Shown here: positions 52,323 through 60,755 of the stretch, one piece after another
Numbering within the stretch: the stretch's first letter is position 1
Layout: each line of letters starts with the position of its first letter
Source of the DNA: Lysobacter sp. Root690
GTDB taxonomy: Bacteria > Pseudomonadota > Gammaproteobacteria > Xanthomonadales > Xanthomonadaceae
Length of the DNA: 64,000 bases
Assembly (NCBI RefSeq): GCF_001427785.1
Contig: NZ_LMHM01000012.1
Coordinates: forward strand, 432,445-496,444
Direction of reading: 5' to 3'
Position numbers and translations under genes: made by a program
The notes under the pieces: generated by a model
Database searches by the model: none
Told to the model about the DNA's origin: nothing
Seen by the model: the letters and a program-made list of their open reading frames with translations, nothing else

Positions 52323-52566
52323 GACGATCCTTCCCATGGATTGCGCCGAGTCATTCGGCTCGGCGAGATTATCACTTGGTGGATTTCTCCGAAGGCGACG
52401 GCATGCCCACGGAACAGTCGGCCTACGCCGAATCCTGAGAAGCCTTGCATACCCACCGGCTGAGCTCGAGTGGAATGTTCGACCGCGATCACACGATCGT
52501 ATTAGAGGCGCGCTGAGTCGACTGATCCCCGCGATCGCGGCATCGCATACGCGACGCTCGACGACG

Positions 52567-52920
52567 TCAGCCCGAGCCGCTGCAAAGCACGGGCGGCAGC
52601 ACGCTCGTGATCACTTCGACGGCGAAATAGGTCAGCCCGATCGCGGCGGCCAGCCACAGCAGCTCATACGCCCTGAGCCAGGCCGTCGCCGCCAGCAGGA
52701 TCAGGATCGGAACGCCCAGGATCAAAACGCTGGCCAGGAACAGATAAGCGCCGCCCCAACAACCGAAGCGATCGGTGCTGATGAAGACGACCGAGGCGAC
52801 CGCCAGCAGTAGCACCAGCACCAGGCAGGCGATGGCGCAGATGCGCGCGCTGCGATGACGGCCCGCGAGCTTCGCATCCACGGGCGGCGCGGTCGATGCG
52901 TTCGGCGTTTCGGGGCTCAT
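52567..52920 (-). CDS. Small integral membrane protein (pair member 2)
   Basis: The 117-residue protein has a polar N-terminus (MSPETPNASTAPPVDAKLAG) and about three hydrophobic helices (ICAIACLVLVLLLAVASVVF, AYLFLASVLILGVPILILLA, LWLAAAIGLTYFAVEVITSV). Its ATG overlaps the stop of the upstream membrane-protein gene (ATGA), so the two are coupled. No family is recognised. Confidence 0.68.
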   Translation of the reverse strand: MSPETPNASTAPPVDAKLAGRHRSARICAIACLVLVLLLAVASVVFISTDRFGCWGGAYLFLASVLILGVPILILLAATAWLRAYELLWLAAAIGLTYFAVEVITSVLPPVLCSGSG

Positions 52921-53375
52921 GGCGCGGACTCGCCGGGTGGGTGCACGGCTTTGGTTCTTCGAAATAACGAAACGAGCCAGTCCAGCATAAGCGCCACCGT
53001 TATGAACGTCAGCAGCACCAGCCCGGAAAAGATCACCCCCATCAGCGACATCGCCCAGAACATCAGGCCGGCGTTTCTTCCCACGTCGAACAGGGCGATC
53101 ACGAACATGCACGTCACGACCGGCACGAACTCGATCAGCAGGTAGGCGATCACGCCGCGACGCACTGCTTTGCAAAGCCGCGGTCGCCAGGCGGGGCGCA
53201 ACCACCATGCGATCGGCAACAGCACCAGCAGGACGAACCAGGGGCCGAGCACGAACCACATCGGCAGATCGCTGGTGCCGGTCGCGCCGAATTGCGCCTG
53301 GGCCGGGCCGATGCACGCCATGAAGCCGAGCCAAAGCGCCACGATCCGTGTGAGGTGCGTAGAACGATCGTTCAA
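52917..53375 (-). CDS. Integral membrane protein (pair member 1), TTG start
   Basis: The 152-residue protein starts at TTG (53375), with AAAGGATTTC just upstream; no suitable ATG exists. It has a signal-like first segment (RIVALWLGFMACIGPAQA) and three further hydrophobic stretches (WFVLGPWFVLLVLLPIAWWL, VIAYLLIEFVPVVTCMFVIA, LMFWAMSLMGVIFSGLVLLT). It overlaps the next gene by four bases. Function unknown. Confidence 0.62.
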   Translation of the reverse strand: MNDRSTHLTRIVALWLGFMACIGPAQAQFGATGTSDLPMWFVLGPWFVLLVLLPIAWWLRPAWRPRLCKAVRRGVIAYLLIEFVPVVTCMFVIALFDVGRNAGLMFWAMSLMGVIFSGLVLLTFITVALMLDWLVSLFRRTKAVHPPGESAP

Positions 53376-53994
53376 ACTGAAATCCTTTCGACTTGAAGAC
53401 TCGATGGTCGCGGTGACCCGACTCGATGACGCGGCGGGCGCCGACCGTCGGCGCCGTTGCCGCAGATTATGGCCGAATCGCCGATTCGTACAGGCGCGAC
53501 GGCGCAGGCGATCGGAAACACCGGCAACCGACGCAGGCCGGCGGTCGATCAGTAGCGCGCGAGGAGACGCAGCAGGTTCGGCGCGTTGCCGTCGGCGACC
53601 GCGCCGCTGACGACGGCAGCGCCTCATCGCGCGCGGCACAGGTAACTCCCCTACATGCCCGAGCGCGACACCGAGCGGACGGAATCGGCCAGTATTTTCA
53701 TTGATGCCGCGCTCACCGGCGGATGCCTCGGTTCGCGACTATCCAGCGGGTGGCTCGACAAGGCGTTCGCGTGCGCGCGGTGCGGCGCGCAAAGCATCGC
53801 GGATCGTCGTGCATCCCGTGCATCGGATCGAGCACGGATCAAGCACGCATCGCGACTTCGCCGCGACCGATCTCGATGCCATCGCTCGCCAACCGCATTG
53901 ATCGATTCGGACAGTTCTTTTCGCGACCTTGGTACATCACCCGGCGACCGGGTTCGATAACGTTCGGCTTCCGATCTTCCAACAAGGACCGAAC
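53376..53994. other. Gap without a convincing gene
   Basis: These 619 bases contain only short Arg/Ser-rich frames with poor codon use and no ribosome-binding sites. I see nothing recognisable. Confidence 0.4.
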
Positions 53995-54471
53995 ATGAAG
54001 ACGCGAATTTCCACGGTTGCCGCGTGCATGGCGCTGGCGTTGTCCGGATTGATCCCGCTCGCGGCGGCGGCGCAGGATCCGATGGCGGCACAGCACCGTC
54101 ATTGCGAACGCGAGTTCGAACGCACCTCCGAGGCGCTCGGCGACGCTTTCGCCCGGCGTGATCTCAATCGTTTCATGGCCGGCTTCGCCGAGGATGCGGT
54201 CCAGGTCAACAGCCTGGGCCAGGTGCTCAACGGCAAGCCGGCGATCACGGCGTTCTATCGCGCGGTGATGGCCAACGAATACATTTTCAAGCGCACCCTG
54301 CTGGCGCAGACGATCAGTCAATGCTCCAGCGCCGTGGTCGTCGATCGCATCGAGTTCACGATTCCGTCCGCGGGCATCACCCTGCACGCGATCGACGTCG
54401 CCAACTGGGCACGGGTGCGCGGTCAATGGCGGTTGAGCGCGGATACGACCACGCCGATCGCCAATCCCTGA
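53995..54471 (+). CDS. Exported NTF2-like protein (SgcJ/DUF4440 type)
   Basis: The 158-residue precursor has a signal peptide (MKTRISTVAACMALALSGLI, cleaved near AAA-QD) and an NTF2-like domain: TSEALGDAFARRDLNRFMAG, FAEDAVQVNSLGQVLNGKPA and DVANWARVRGQWRLSADTTT. It is likely periplasmic. AAGGACCGAAC precedes the start. A bidirectional-looking hairpin follows. Confidence 0.78.
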   Translation: MKTRISTVAACMALALSGLIPLAAAAQDPMAAQHRHCEREFERTSEALGDAFARRDLNRFMAGFAEDAVQVNSLGQVLNGKPAITAFYRAVMANEYIFKRTLLAQTISQCSSAVVVDRIEFTIPSAGITLHAIDVANWARVRGQWRLSADTTTPIANP

Positions 54472-54571
54472 TCGAGGCCGGCGGCGTGCCCGTCGCGCGC
54501 GGGCATGCGCAATGCATGGACGATGGTCGCGGCTCGTGATTCGTAAACCGCGGGCGCGATGGGCGTGCGGG

Positions 54572-54596
54572 TCGAGCCGCCGCGAAAGCGGCTCGA
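54572..54596. terminator. Hairpin between convergent genes
   Basis: TCGAGCCGC-CGCGAAA-GCGGCTCGA is a 9-base perfect stem midway between the convergent genes ending at 54471 and 54615. No T-run is present on either side. Confidence 0.5.
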
Positions 54597-54614
54597 TCGC
54601 CGCGAGGCCTCGGC

Positions 54615-54896
54615 TCAGTCCTCCGAAATGCAGCCTTCGCTCAGCTTGACGTACCAGTAGCCGGTGGCGGGCTGAAACTCCTCGACCAGGATCGTCTGCT
54701 CCTGGGTGGAACGGCCCCAGTTCAAATAGCATCGGTTGCTGGCGTAATACGATGCGGCCTCGTAGGCCTGATCGCGGGTGTGTCCGTAGCCCTCGCCGAT
54801 CACTTGGTAGTGATATTGATCCGCCACGGCCGCGGCGCTGAACGCGGTCAGCAGCGCGAACGCTGCCACGGAAAGGTAACGCTTGCTCATCTTCAT
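54615..54896 (-). CDS. Small exported protein, 93 residues
   Basis: The precursor begins MKMSKRYLSVAAFALLTAFS (cleaved near AVA-DQ) and has a mature part of about 68 residues with two cysteines (ASNRCYLNW and LSEGCISED) that may pair. The Tyr-rich segment QYHYQVIGEGYGHTRDQAYE resembles small periplasmic proteins of unknown role. GGAG lies seven bases before the ATG chosen. Confidence 0.65.
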   Translation of the reverse strand: MKMSKRYLSVAAFALLTAFSAAAVADQYHYQVIGEGYGHTRDQAYEAASYYASNRCYLNWGRSTQEQTILVEEFQPATGYWYVKLSEGCISED

Positions 54897-55039
54897 CGCA
54901 TGCTCCATGCCTTGGGTCGTATCCGCACAATGCCGACCGACGATGAAGCCTGCGTTGAGCGCGGATGACAAAACGCGACCCGCGTCAACGTTCGTGGTCA
55001 TCAGCGGGCGATGACGTTCTGATTGTCAACGTCCGCGCC

Positions 55040-55288
55040 CTAGCGCGTCGAAACCGATCGCGGCACCTCGTTGGACGCATCTACGATCGCGGCGACGGTG
55101 TAACCGTAACGGGTGATCGCCTCGACCGTTTCGGCCACCGTCAGCCAGTTCTCGACCCGCACGATCGGCGCATCGTGTTCGAGATCGCGCTCGAAGTTGA
55201 TCCGGCTGCCCAGGTCGGCGCGCAGCACCGCCGCGGTGATCTCGCGCATGGCATCGCGGTCCAGTACGTTCTGCAGTCTCAGTTTCAT
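55040..55288 (-). CDS. Small HMA-like-fold protein without CxxC
   Basis: The 82-residue protein begins MKLRLQNVLDRDAMREITAA and has a beta-alpha-beta-beta-alpha-beta pattern with TVAETVEAITRYGYTVAAIV at the end, like heavy-metal-associated (HMA) domains. The metal-binding CxxC is absent (DRDAM in its place). Its ATG overlaps the stop of the upstream MBL-fold gene (ATGA), so the two are translationally coupled. The fold is inferred by pattern, not proven. Confidence 0.55.
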   Translation of the reverse strand: MKLRLQNVLDRDAMREITAAVLRADLGSRINFERDLEHDAPIVRVENWLTVAETVEAITRYGYTVAAIVDASNEVPRSVSTR

Positions 55289-56454
55289 CGCACGCTCGCC
55301 TGGGTCAATGCGGCCGCGGACGCGGTCGCGGGTCTGGATTCGGATTCGTCGACTTCGCGCCACCACGGCGTGGTCGCCTGCGGCGCATGCAGGTCGATGC
55401 GCTCGCCCATGCGCGGCGTGGTCAGCGCGACCTCGCGTTCGGTCGCGAGCGCGGACACGCGCTCGAACGGCTCGGTCCACGGATGCATCGCCAGGTCGAA
55501 AGTGCCGTTGTGGATCGGCAGCAACCAGCGGCCGCGAAGATCGATATGCGCCTGCACGGTCTGCTCGGGTTGCATGTGCACGTGCGGCCAGTTGGCGTTG
55601 TACGCGCCGGTCTCCAGCATCGTCACGTCGAACGGGCCGAAGCGGCGTCCGATTTCCTTGAAGCCGTCGAAGTAGCCGGTGTCGCCGCTGAAGAACAATC
55701 GCAGCGATGGCTCGCCTTGCGCTTCGTCGATGATCGTCCACGACGCCCACAGGGTCTTGTCGCTGTCGAACAGGCCGCGGCCGGAGAAGTGCTGCGCCGG
55801 CGTGGCGACGAAGCGCACGCCGTCGATGCTGGTGCCTTCCCACCAATCGAACTGGCGTACCTTGGCCGGGTCGACGCCCCAGGCGATCAGCCGGTCGCCG
55901 ACGCCCAGCGGGGTGAGAAACACGCCGGCCGTGTTCGCGAGCTGGCGCACGGTGTCGTAGTCGAGATGGTCGAAGTGATCGTGCGACAGGATCACCCCGC
56001 GCAACGGCGGCAGGTCGGCGAGCGCGATCGGCGGCGCGTGGAAACGCTTGGGCCCGATCCACTGCACCGGCGAGGCGCGCTCGGCGAACACCGGGTCGGT
56101 GATCCACCAACCGCCGCGCAGCTTGATCAGCAGGGTCGAGTGCCCCAGCCGGAACAGGCTGTGGTCCGGTGCCTGCGCCAGCTGTTGCGGGGTCAGCGCC
56201 AGCACCGTCGGCACGGTGGCCGGCACGGCGTCGGCGGGCTTGTTCCACAGCATGTCGCCGATGATCCGGAACGTCTTGCGCACGCCCGTGGCCGGGCGCG
56301 GGTCCTGGTTGCGGAAGCGGCCGTCGCTGAACTGCGGCGAGTTCGCGCGGTCGCTCAGCGGCAGGTTGGTCTTGGCGGCGGAAAACAGGCAGGTACTCAC
56401 GATCAGGGCTCCGGTTAGCAGGCTGAGTCGGCGGAGGCGGGAAAGTCGAGGCAT
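55285..56454 (-). CDS. MBL-fold hydrolase, NAPE-PLD/RomA-like
   Basis: The 389-residue protein has an N-terminal hydrophobic anchor or signal (LSLLTGALIVSTCLFSAA). It has the NAPE-PLD-type MBL pattern: LFRLGHSTLLIKLRGGWWIT, DPVF, H158-D-H160-F-D162-H163 (VILSHDHFDHLD), RFVATPAQHFSGRGLFD and FFSGDTGYF. The family hydrolyses phosphodiester bonds of N-acyl ethanolamine phospholipids in animals; bacterial substrates are mostly unknown. It is divergent from a TetR regulator, with a palindrome between them. Confidence 0.87.
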   Translation of the reverse strand: MPRLSRLRRLSLLTGALIVSTCLFSAAKTNLPLSDRANSPQFSDGRFRNQDPRPATGVRKTFRIIGDMLWNKPADAVPATVPTVLALTPQQLAQAPDHSLFRLGHSTLLIKLRGGWWITDPVFAERASPVQWIGPKRFHAPPIALADLPPLRGVILSHDHFDHLDYDTVRQLANTAGVFLTPLGVGDRLIAWGVDPAKVRQFDWWEGTSIDGVRFVATPAQHFSGRGLFDSDKTLWASWTIIDEAQGEPSLRLFFSGDTGYFDGFKEIGRRFGPFDVTMLETGAYNANWPHVHMQPEQTVQAHIDLRGRWLLPIHNGTFDLAMHPWTEPFERVSALATEREVALTTPRMGERIDLHAPQATTPWWREVDESESRPATASAAALTQASVR

Positions 56455-56479
56455 GGGCCGGGCCGGCTGTCTGAATAGT

Positions 56480-56500
56480 TACACTACCCAGTGTAGTGTA
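56480..56500. promoter_or_regulatory. Palindromic operator between MBL and TetR genes
   Basis: TACACTAC-CCAGT-GTAGTGTA is a perfect 8-base inverted repeat in the 85-base gap between the divergent genes. It is the probable binding site for the adjacent TetR repressor and would control both directions. Confidence 0.7.
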
Positions 56501-56539
56501 CTTTTTGAAAAAGTAAACCCGGCGGTGTAACCTGTCGCC

Positions 56540-57157
56540 ATGACCGCTCCAGCCCCCGCCCGCCTGACCGACCGCAAGCGCGCCGCCATCCTCGAGGCGG
56601 CCGCGGCCGAGTTCCGCCAGGCCGGCTACGACGCCACCAGCATGGACCGCGTCGCGGCCAGCGCCGGTGTGTCCAAGCGCACCGTCTACAACCACTTCCC
56701 GAGCAAGGAAGTGCTGTTCGGGCACATCCTCCAGCAGTTGATGCAGCGCGGCGGGGCGTCGCCGGAACTGGCCTACCGGCCCGATCGGCCGTTGCGCCCG
56801 CAGTTGTTCGAACTGGTGCAGCAAAAGCTGCAGTTGCTGCACGACGAGGATTTCATCGACCTGGTGCGGGTGGCCATCGCCGCGGTCATTCCATCGCCCG
56901 AACGCGCGCAGGAAATGTTCACGCGCATTGGCGACAAGGAAGAAGGTCTGACCGTGTGGATCCGCGCGGCAGCCGCGGATGGCCGCTTGAAGACGCAAGA
57001 CCCGCTGTTCGCCTCGATGCTGCTGCAGGGCATGATCAAGGGCTTCGCGTTCTGGCCGCAGATCGCCCTGGGCCAGCCGATGCTGACGCAGGCGCGGCGC
57101 GATGAGGTAGCGCAGACCGTCACCGACATGTTTCTGGGCTACTTCACGTCGGCGTAG
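56540..57157 (+). CDS. TetR-family transcriptional regulator (AcrR-like)
   Basis: The 205-residue regulator has the TetR HTH (GYDATSMDRVAASAGVSKRT, then VYNHFPSKEVLFGHIL) and a C-terminal domain of the TetR_C type seen with AcrR/EthR relatives (KEEGLTVWIRAAAADGRLKT, LLQGMIKGFAFWPQIALGQP). It is divergent from the NAPE-PLD-like hydrolase gene, and the palindrome at 56480-56500 is its likely operator. Confidence 0.88.
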   Translation: MTAPAPARLTDRKRAAILEAAAAEFRQAGYDATSMDRVAASAGVSKRTVYNHFPSKEVLFGHILQQLMQRGGASPELAYRPDRPLRPQLFELVQQKLQLLHDEDFIDLVRVAIAAVIPSPERAQEMFTRIGDKEEGLTVWIRAAAADGRLKTQDPLFASMLLQGMIKGFAFWPQIALGQPMLTQARRDEVAQTVTDMFLGYFTSA

Positions 57158-57311
57158 TGGGTGCTCGTCGATGGCGCAGCGCAGCCCGTCGTGGTGCGAG
57201 CGGCACGACGTTCCTGACCGGCGATTACGCTCCGGGCCGAAGCATCAGCGACCATCGAGCCGCGACGCGGCTTCGGCATGAGCACGTTGCCCGGCCGTCG
57301 GATCGGTTTGC

Positions 57312-57503
57312 TTACTTCGACTCTCGGCACCAGTGATCGATGGCCAACTGGTTCTGCCGCTCTTTTGCCAATTCGCAGTTCTGTGCGATCTCTTGTTCCG
57401 AGGCGCTCGGGCGAGTCACTTTTTCCCTGACGGGAAATGCGCATGCGGACAGCAAGGCCACACAGATCAACAGCGAGCGTCGGTGGTGGCGAAGAGATTT
57501 CAT
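57312..57503 (-). CDS. Small lipoprotein, 63 residues
   Basis: The precursor has a lipobox (LLICVALLSAC, Cys at about 21) and a short polar mature part with two more cysteines (QNCELAKERQNQLAIDHWCR). AGGTCAG lies about 10 bases upstream. It should be anchored in a membrane; function unknown. Confidence 0.6.
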   Translation of the reverse strand: MKSLRHHRRSLLICVALLSACAFPVREKVTRPSASEQEIAQNCELAKERQNQLAIDHWCRESK

Positions 57504-57694
57504 CTTTGATGGCTGACCTGTGGGTTAAGCCGAGCCGCGCGACGGTTGGTGACGGATGAAGTCAATGTTGTTGCGGGGACGCATCGCGTTTGGTCGACCC
57601 TGCTACCGCCATGGAACACTTTCGCGTAATTGTCGCGATAGCGAAAGATTACTCCAGCCGGCCTGATGCTCCGACCCACTGGGATACGAATTCG

Positions 57695-57880
57695 ATGGCA
57701 TCGGACAGCGCGGTAACGGTAACGATCAATGCCTACGAAATCACCGACGCGGACTCGTTCCACGCGGTATTCGCCTCCGCGTTCGGATTTCCGGACTTCT
57801 ACGGGCGCAACATGAATGCCTGGATCGACTGCCTCACCAGCCTGGACGATCCCGACGCCGGAATGACCGCGGTGCATGCG
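57695..57880 (+). pseudogene. Truncated barstar-family gene
   Basis: The frame encodes the N-terminal half of a barstar-type RNase inhibitor: VTVTINAYEITDADSFHAVF, then FGFPDFYGRNMNAWIDCLTS and LDDPDAGMTAV. Homology ends at about residue 61. The C-terminal half, which would complete the fold, is replaced by compositionally odd sequence that stays open in frame into the Cys-rich peptide at 58088. No barnase-type RNase is nearby. It is probably a broken immunity gene. Confidence 0.6.
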
Positions 57881-58087
57881 ACGGCGCGCGCCGCCCATTC
57901 GTCCCATGGGCCTGGCGGTATCCGGATTCGAATCACAAATCGGAGAAATAAATCGCGGAGCCAAGGCCGCCCGTGCTCGCCGATGCCGTATCACGATAGA
58001 CACGCGCTGAAAGGATCGGCGACCGCGGGTCGCGAGTCGGTTCGCCAGCGTCGATGTGCCCGGTTCTTAGCCTCTAAGGAGAGAGAC

Positions 58088-58303
58088 ATGATCGGTTCCA
58101 CCAGACTGTTGACGCTGTGCGCTTTCGTGTTCGGCCTGAGCTTCGCCAGCGCCGCGTTCGCCAGGGATTGCGTAACCGAATGCAAGCGGGCCGCGATCGC
58201 GCAATGCCTGTTGCTCGCCGCCGAAGGGGAGGCCGAGGCGTGCTATACGGCCGACTACAGCTACTGCCGTCCGGCTTGCGGCATCATTTTGCCCGCGGAG
58301 TAA
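58088..58303 (+). CDS. Small exported Cys-rich peptide, copy 3
   Basis: The 71-residue precursor has a leader (MIGSTRLLTLCAFVFGLSFA) like copies 1 and 2 and a mature part with six cysteines: C-x3-C-x7-C-x11-C-x7-C-x3-C, ending GIILPAE. AAGGAGAGAGAC is the same ribosome-binding site. The upstream 200 bases are the joined barstar remnant, not the conserved promoter block, so its promoter may differ. Function unknown. Confidence 0.74.
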   Translation: MIGSTRLLTLCAFVFGLSFASAAFARDCVTECKRAAIAQCLLLAAEGEAEACYTADYSYCRPACGIILPAE

Positions 58304-58314
58304 TCCTGGATTGC

Positions 58315-58329
58315 GCCGGATCGTCCGGC
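58315..58329 (+). terminator. Short hairpin after Cys-rich peptide 3
   Basis: GCCGGA-TCG-TCCGGC forms a 6-base stem 11 bases after the stop, without a T-run. It differs in sequence from the copy 1 and 2 hairpins. Confidence 0.4.
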
Positions 58330-58458
58330 CCGGCGCATGCCGCGAGTGCGTCGGGTCTTCCGCGCAACACGATCGGCGCGCTTCGGGCGGCGCCGCCGTC
58401 GAACGATCCGTCGCGCGTCGCAAGCAACCGATGCGCGAGCGCCGATCCGACGCGCGCG

Positions 58459-59181
58459 CTACTGCTTCGCATTGATGCATGAGCGCAGTTGATCGCGCGC
58501 GGCGAAGCCCCCGGTCCACTCGAGGATGTAAAGCGCGTTCTTCTGCTTGCGGTCGAACACTTCGAAGCGATGCTTGTCGAGCATCCCGTCCAGCAACAAG
58601 CCGGCGTTCTCGACCGCCATCAGCAACATGCCGTTTCCGCCGGTGCCCGCCATCGGCAGGTTGAATACTTCGACGGTCTGGCGCTGTTCTCCGGTCTGGA
58701 ACAGCTGCACGGTTATTTTCCTGGCCGACTTGGGCACCGGAACCCCCGGACCGTACAGCGCCAGATAGGCCGATGGCGATTCCTGCGAGGGGCCGAGAAT
58801 CATCATGCCGCTGCCCTCGCGATAAAAACGCGCGGCGCAGTGCTGTCCCGGTGCGTTCTCCGGCGCCGGCCTGAAATTCCAGAAGCCATCGAAGAACGAT
58901 CGATACTCCGGATCGCGCGCCATGCGCGCTTCGTGCTGGCGCCGACTTTCCGCCTCTTCGATCTGCGACTGGCGAAGCATCTCCTCCAGCTCGGCGGCGG
59001 AGAAGTTGGGTTCGTATCCCTGCCATTCGTCGTCGTCGCCGCCGTGGCAACACGGAGGCGTCGCGGCGATGTCGTTCATCGCCCGCGCATGCGCGGCTTC
59101 CGCTTCGCTAATGGCGTGGGCGGAGCCGATCGTACATGCGATCACCAACGTGCAGGCCAGGCTCGCCGCCAACTTGTGCAT
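58459..59181 (-). CDS. Exported protein of unknown function, 240 residues
   Basis: The precursor has a signal peptide (MHKLAASLACTLVIACTIGS, cleaved near AHA). An acidic helical region (HARAMNDIAATPPCCHGGDD and EEMLRQSQIEEAESRRQHEA) follows, then a C-terminal domain with strands around KITVQLFQTGEQRQTVEVFN and HRFEVFDRKQKNALYILEW. A CCHGG motif near residue 45 could bind metal. I do not recognise the family. Confidence 0.68.
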   Translation of the reverse strand: MHKLAASLACTLVIACTIGSAHAISEAEAAHARAMNDIAATPPCCHGGDDDEWQGYEPNFSAAELEEMLRQSQIEEAESRRQHEARMARDPEYRSFFDGFWNFRPAPENAPGQHCAARFYREGSGMMILGPSQESPSAYLALYGPGVPVPKSARKITVQLFQTGEQRQTVEVFNLPMAGTGGNGMLLMAVENAGLLLDGMLDKHRFEVFDRKQKNALYILEWTGGFAARDQLRSCINAKQ

Positions 59182-59494
59182 GGATCAGTTACCCCGATGG
59201 TAGACGACGTTTGCAGCCGATCGAGCGCGCGGCATGCTCTGGTGTGAGACAAACTCACCCGCGGCCGCGTCGAACGATAGCGTGATTCATAACCCAATGC
59301 ATCGGCATCGATACCACAGCCCACCGGATGGGCAGGCTACGCATCGACCGCCCTCACCAAGCAACCAAGCAAGATGCCTCCATCTTCACCAGCGAAGTTC
59401 AAACAAAAGTGAAATGGCTGCGACGGGGCGTGGGCTCCGGGCGGCGGCTTTCATTCGATCGAGCCGGCGTCGGGACGCGACGCCGGCACTCGGC
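59182..59494. other. Gap without a convincing gene
   Basis: I see no gene or clear repeat in these 313 bases between two leftward genes. Confidence 0.4.
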
Positions 59495-59899
59495 TCAAGG
59501 CTGTTTGACCGCGTTCGGTGAGCCGTTGGTCACGTAGATCCCGGTGCACTGACCGGCGGCGCTGCGCGAGAAGTCGATGTAGGAATCGGTACGCACCGAT
59601 TGCACCGCCGTCAGCAGGCTGGCGTTGGAGGTGAGGCACAGGGTGGACACGCCCGCCGCGTTCCTCGCTTCGCAGCCGCCTTGCGCGCTGGCGGTGGTCG
59701 CGCTGACGAAGCACGCGATCAATTGCTGGGAATCGGCGCTGTTGCGCGCCGTGCCGGCCATGCCGTAAGCGCGGGTCACCTGGCCCAGTCCGTTGATCTC
59801 CAGCGTCACCGGCACCTCGACCTTTTCGCCGGCCACGGCCGTCGCGCACACCATCGACAGCATCGTCGCGGCCATCGCCGCAAGAGTCGCGAGCTTCAT
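59495..59899 (-). CDS. Exported protein of unknown function, 134 residues
   Basis: The precursor has a signal peptide (MKLATLAAMAATMLSMVCAT, cleaved near VAG) and a mature beta-rich part with four cysteines (ACFVS, GGCEA, TLCLT, QCTGIY) that may form two disulfides. The perfect AAGGAGG before the ATG suggests high expression. The family is not recognised. Confidence 0.72.
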   Translation of the reverse strand: MKLATLAAMAATMLSMVCATAVAGEKVEVPVTLEINGLGQVTRAYGMAGTARNSADSQQLIACFVSATTASAQGGCEARNAAGVSTLCLTSNASLLTAVQSVRTDSYIDFSRSAAGQCTGIYVTNGSPNAVKQP

Positions 59900-60177
59900 C
59901 GTATTCCTCCTTGAAAACCTCCGGAGTGGAGGCATGCGGCGCACTCCAGCACGCCTCGGCGGCGGTCACAATCACGCCGATCCCGCGGCGCATGCCGACT
60001 TCGCGGGATGGGCGCTGCGTCGCGCGGGCGCTGTGGCGGCCATCGCAGGTCGCAAGCACGCGTCGCTGCCGCAACGCGGCGAGTGCCGGCGATTTTTGCA
60101 ACCTTGGGAGTGTCGACGTTCGAATCCGACAGGCGCCATCGACGCGGCGCATGCCGTCTACGAACCGCACGGCGTTG

Positions 60178-60441
60178 TCAGTACGGCAAGGCGATATGTC
60201 GCTCGGCGCAAACTCGCTCGTAGTGACGCTGCACTTCGGACAATTGCTCGCTCAGATATTCGATTTCGTCCGCCAGTTCCTCCAGCGCCATCGCGCCGAG
60301 CAATCGTCCCAGCCGTTCCGCCCGTGTTTTCAGTATGTGCAGCGAATCGCCTTGAAAGACGACGCCGGGATACTTTCTTCCCGGCAATTGCACGACGGCG
60401 TAGTTGGTCGGCGGACTCAGCAGCTCGGCTTGCGGGGTCAT
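60178..60441 (-). CDS. Small helical protein, 87 residues
   Basis: The protein begins MTPQAELLSPPTNYAVVQLP, contains GRKYPGVVFQGDSLHILKTR and ends in a coiled-coil-like helix (ELADEIEYLSEQLSEVQRHY) with the tail RHIALPY. It resembles a small family of uncharacterised proteins (possibly DUF6959, from memory). No signal peptide. It is divergent from the padR gene. Confidence 0.65.
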   Translation of the reverse strand: MTPQAELLSPPTNYAVVQLPGRKYPGVVFQGDSLHILKTRAERLGRLLGAMALEELADEIEYLSEQLSEVQRHYERVCAERHIALPY

Positions 60442-60755
60442 GGTTTTCTCACTGAAGCGGAAGATGGGTTTCGGCCTCGAATCCGATTCTCGGATTCGAG
60501 GCTTGGTGTTTCCGCCAAGGTATCGGACAGAAGAGGGCAGGGCGTAGGTCGGCCCCTGTTTTGCTCGGCCTTGAGAGGGCTCGAACAGGCGCCCTCGAAT
60601 GGCCGGAACGGATCCGGCGGAGGGCTTAAGACCCAGTAGCGCAGTCCAGCCTGTCCGGCGGCCGAGACCGTTGGCGGGCCGGCGGAGCGACACTTGATTT
60701 TGTATCTTACGATCTATATCGTAAGACGTATCTTACGATATGTTGAGTGAGCATC
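60442..60755. other. Gap carrying the padR promoter/operator
   Basis: No gene is seen in these 314 bases; the right end holds the PadR control region at 60694-60740. Confidence 0.5.
60694..60740 (+). promoter_or_regulatory. padR promoter with inverted repeat and extra half-site
   Basis: TTGATT (60694-60699) and TATCGT (60717-60722) are 17 bases apart. The inverted repeat TCTTACGAT-CTAT-ATCGTAAGA (60705-60726) overlaps the -10 box, and a third half-site TCTTACGATA (60731-60740) follows. This fits an autorepressing PadR protein binding cooperatively. Confidence 0.7.

Noticed and set aside
57500-58003. A minus-strand 167-codon frame opposite the barstar remnant
   Set aside because: The plus strand shows a clear barstar motif set; the antisense frame is an Arg/Val-rich shadow.
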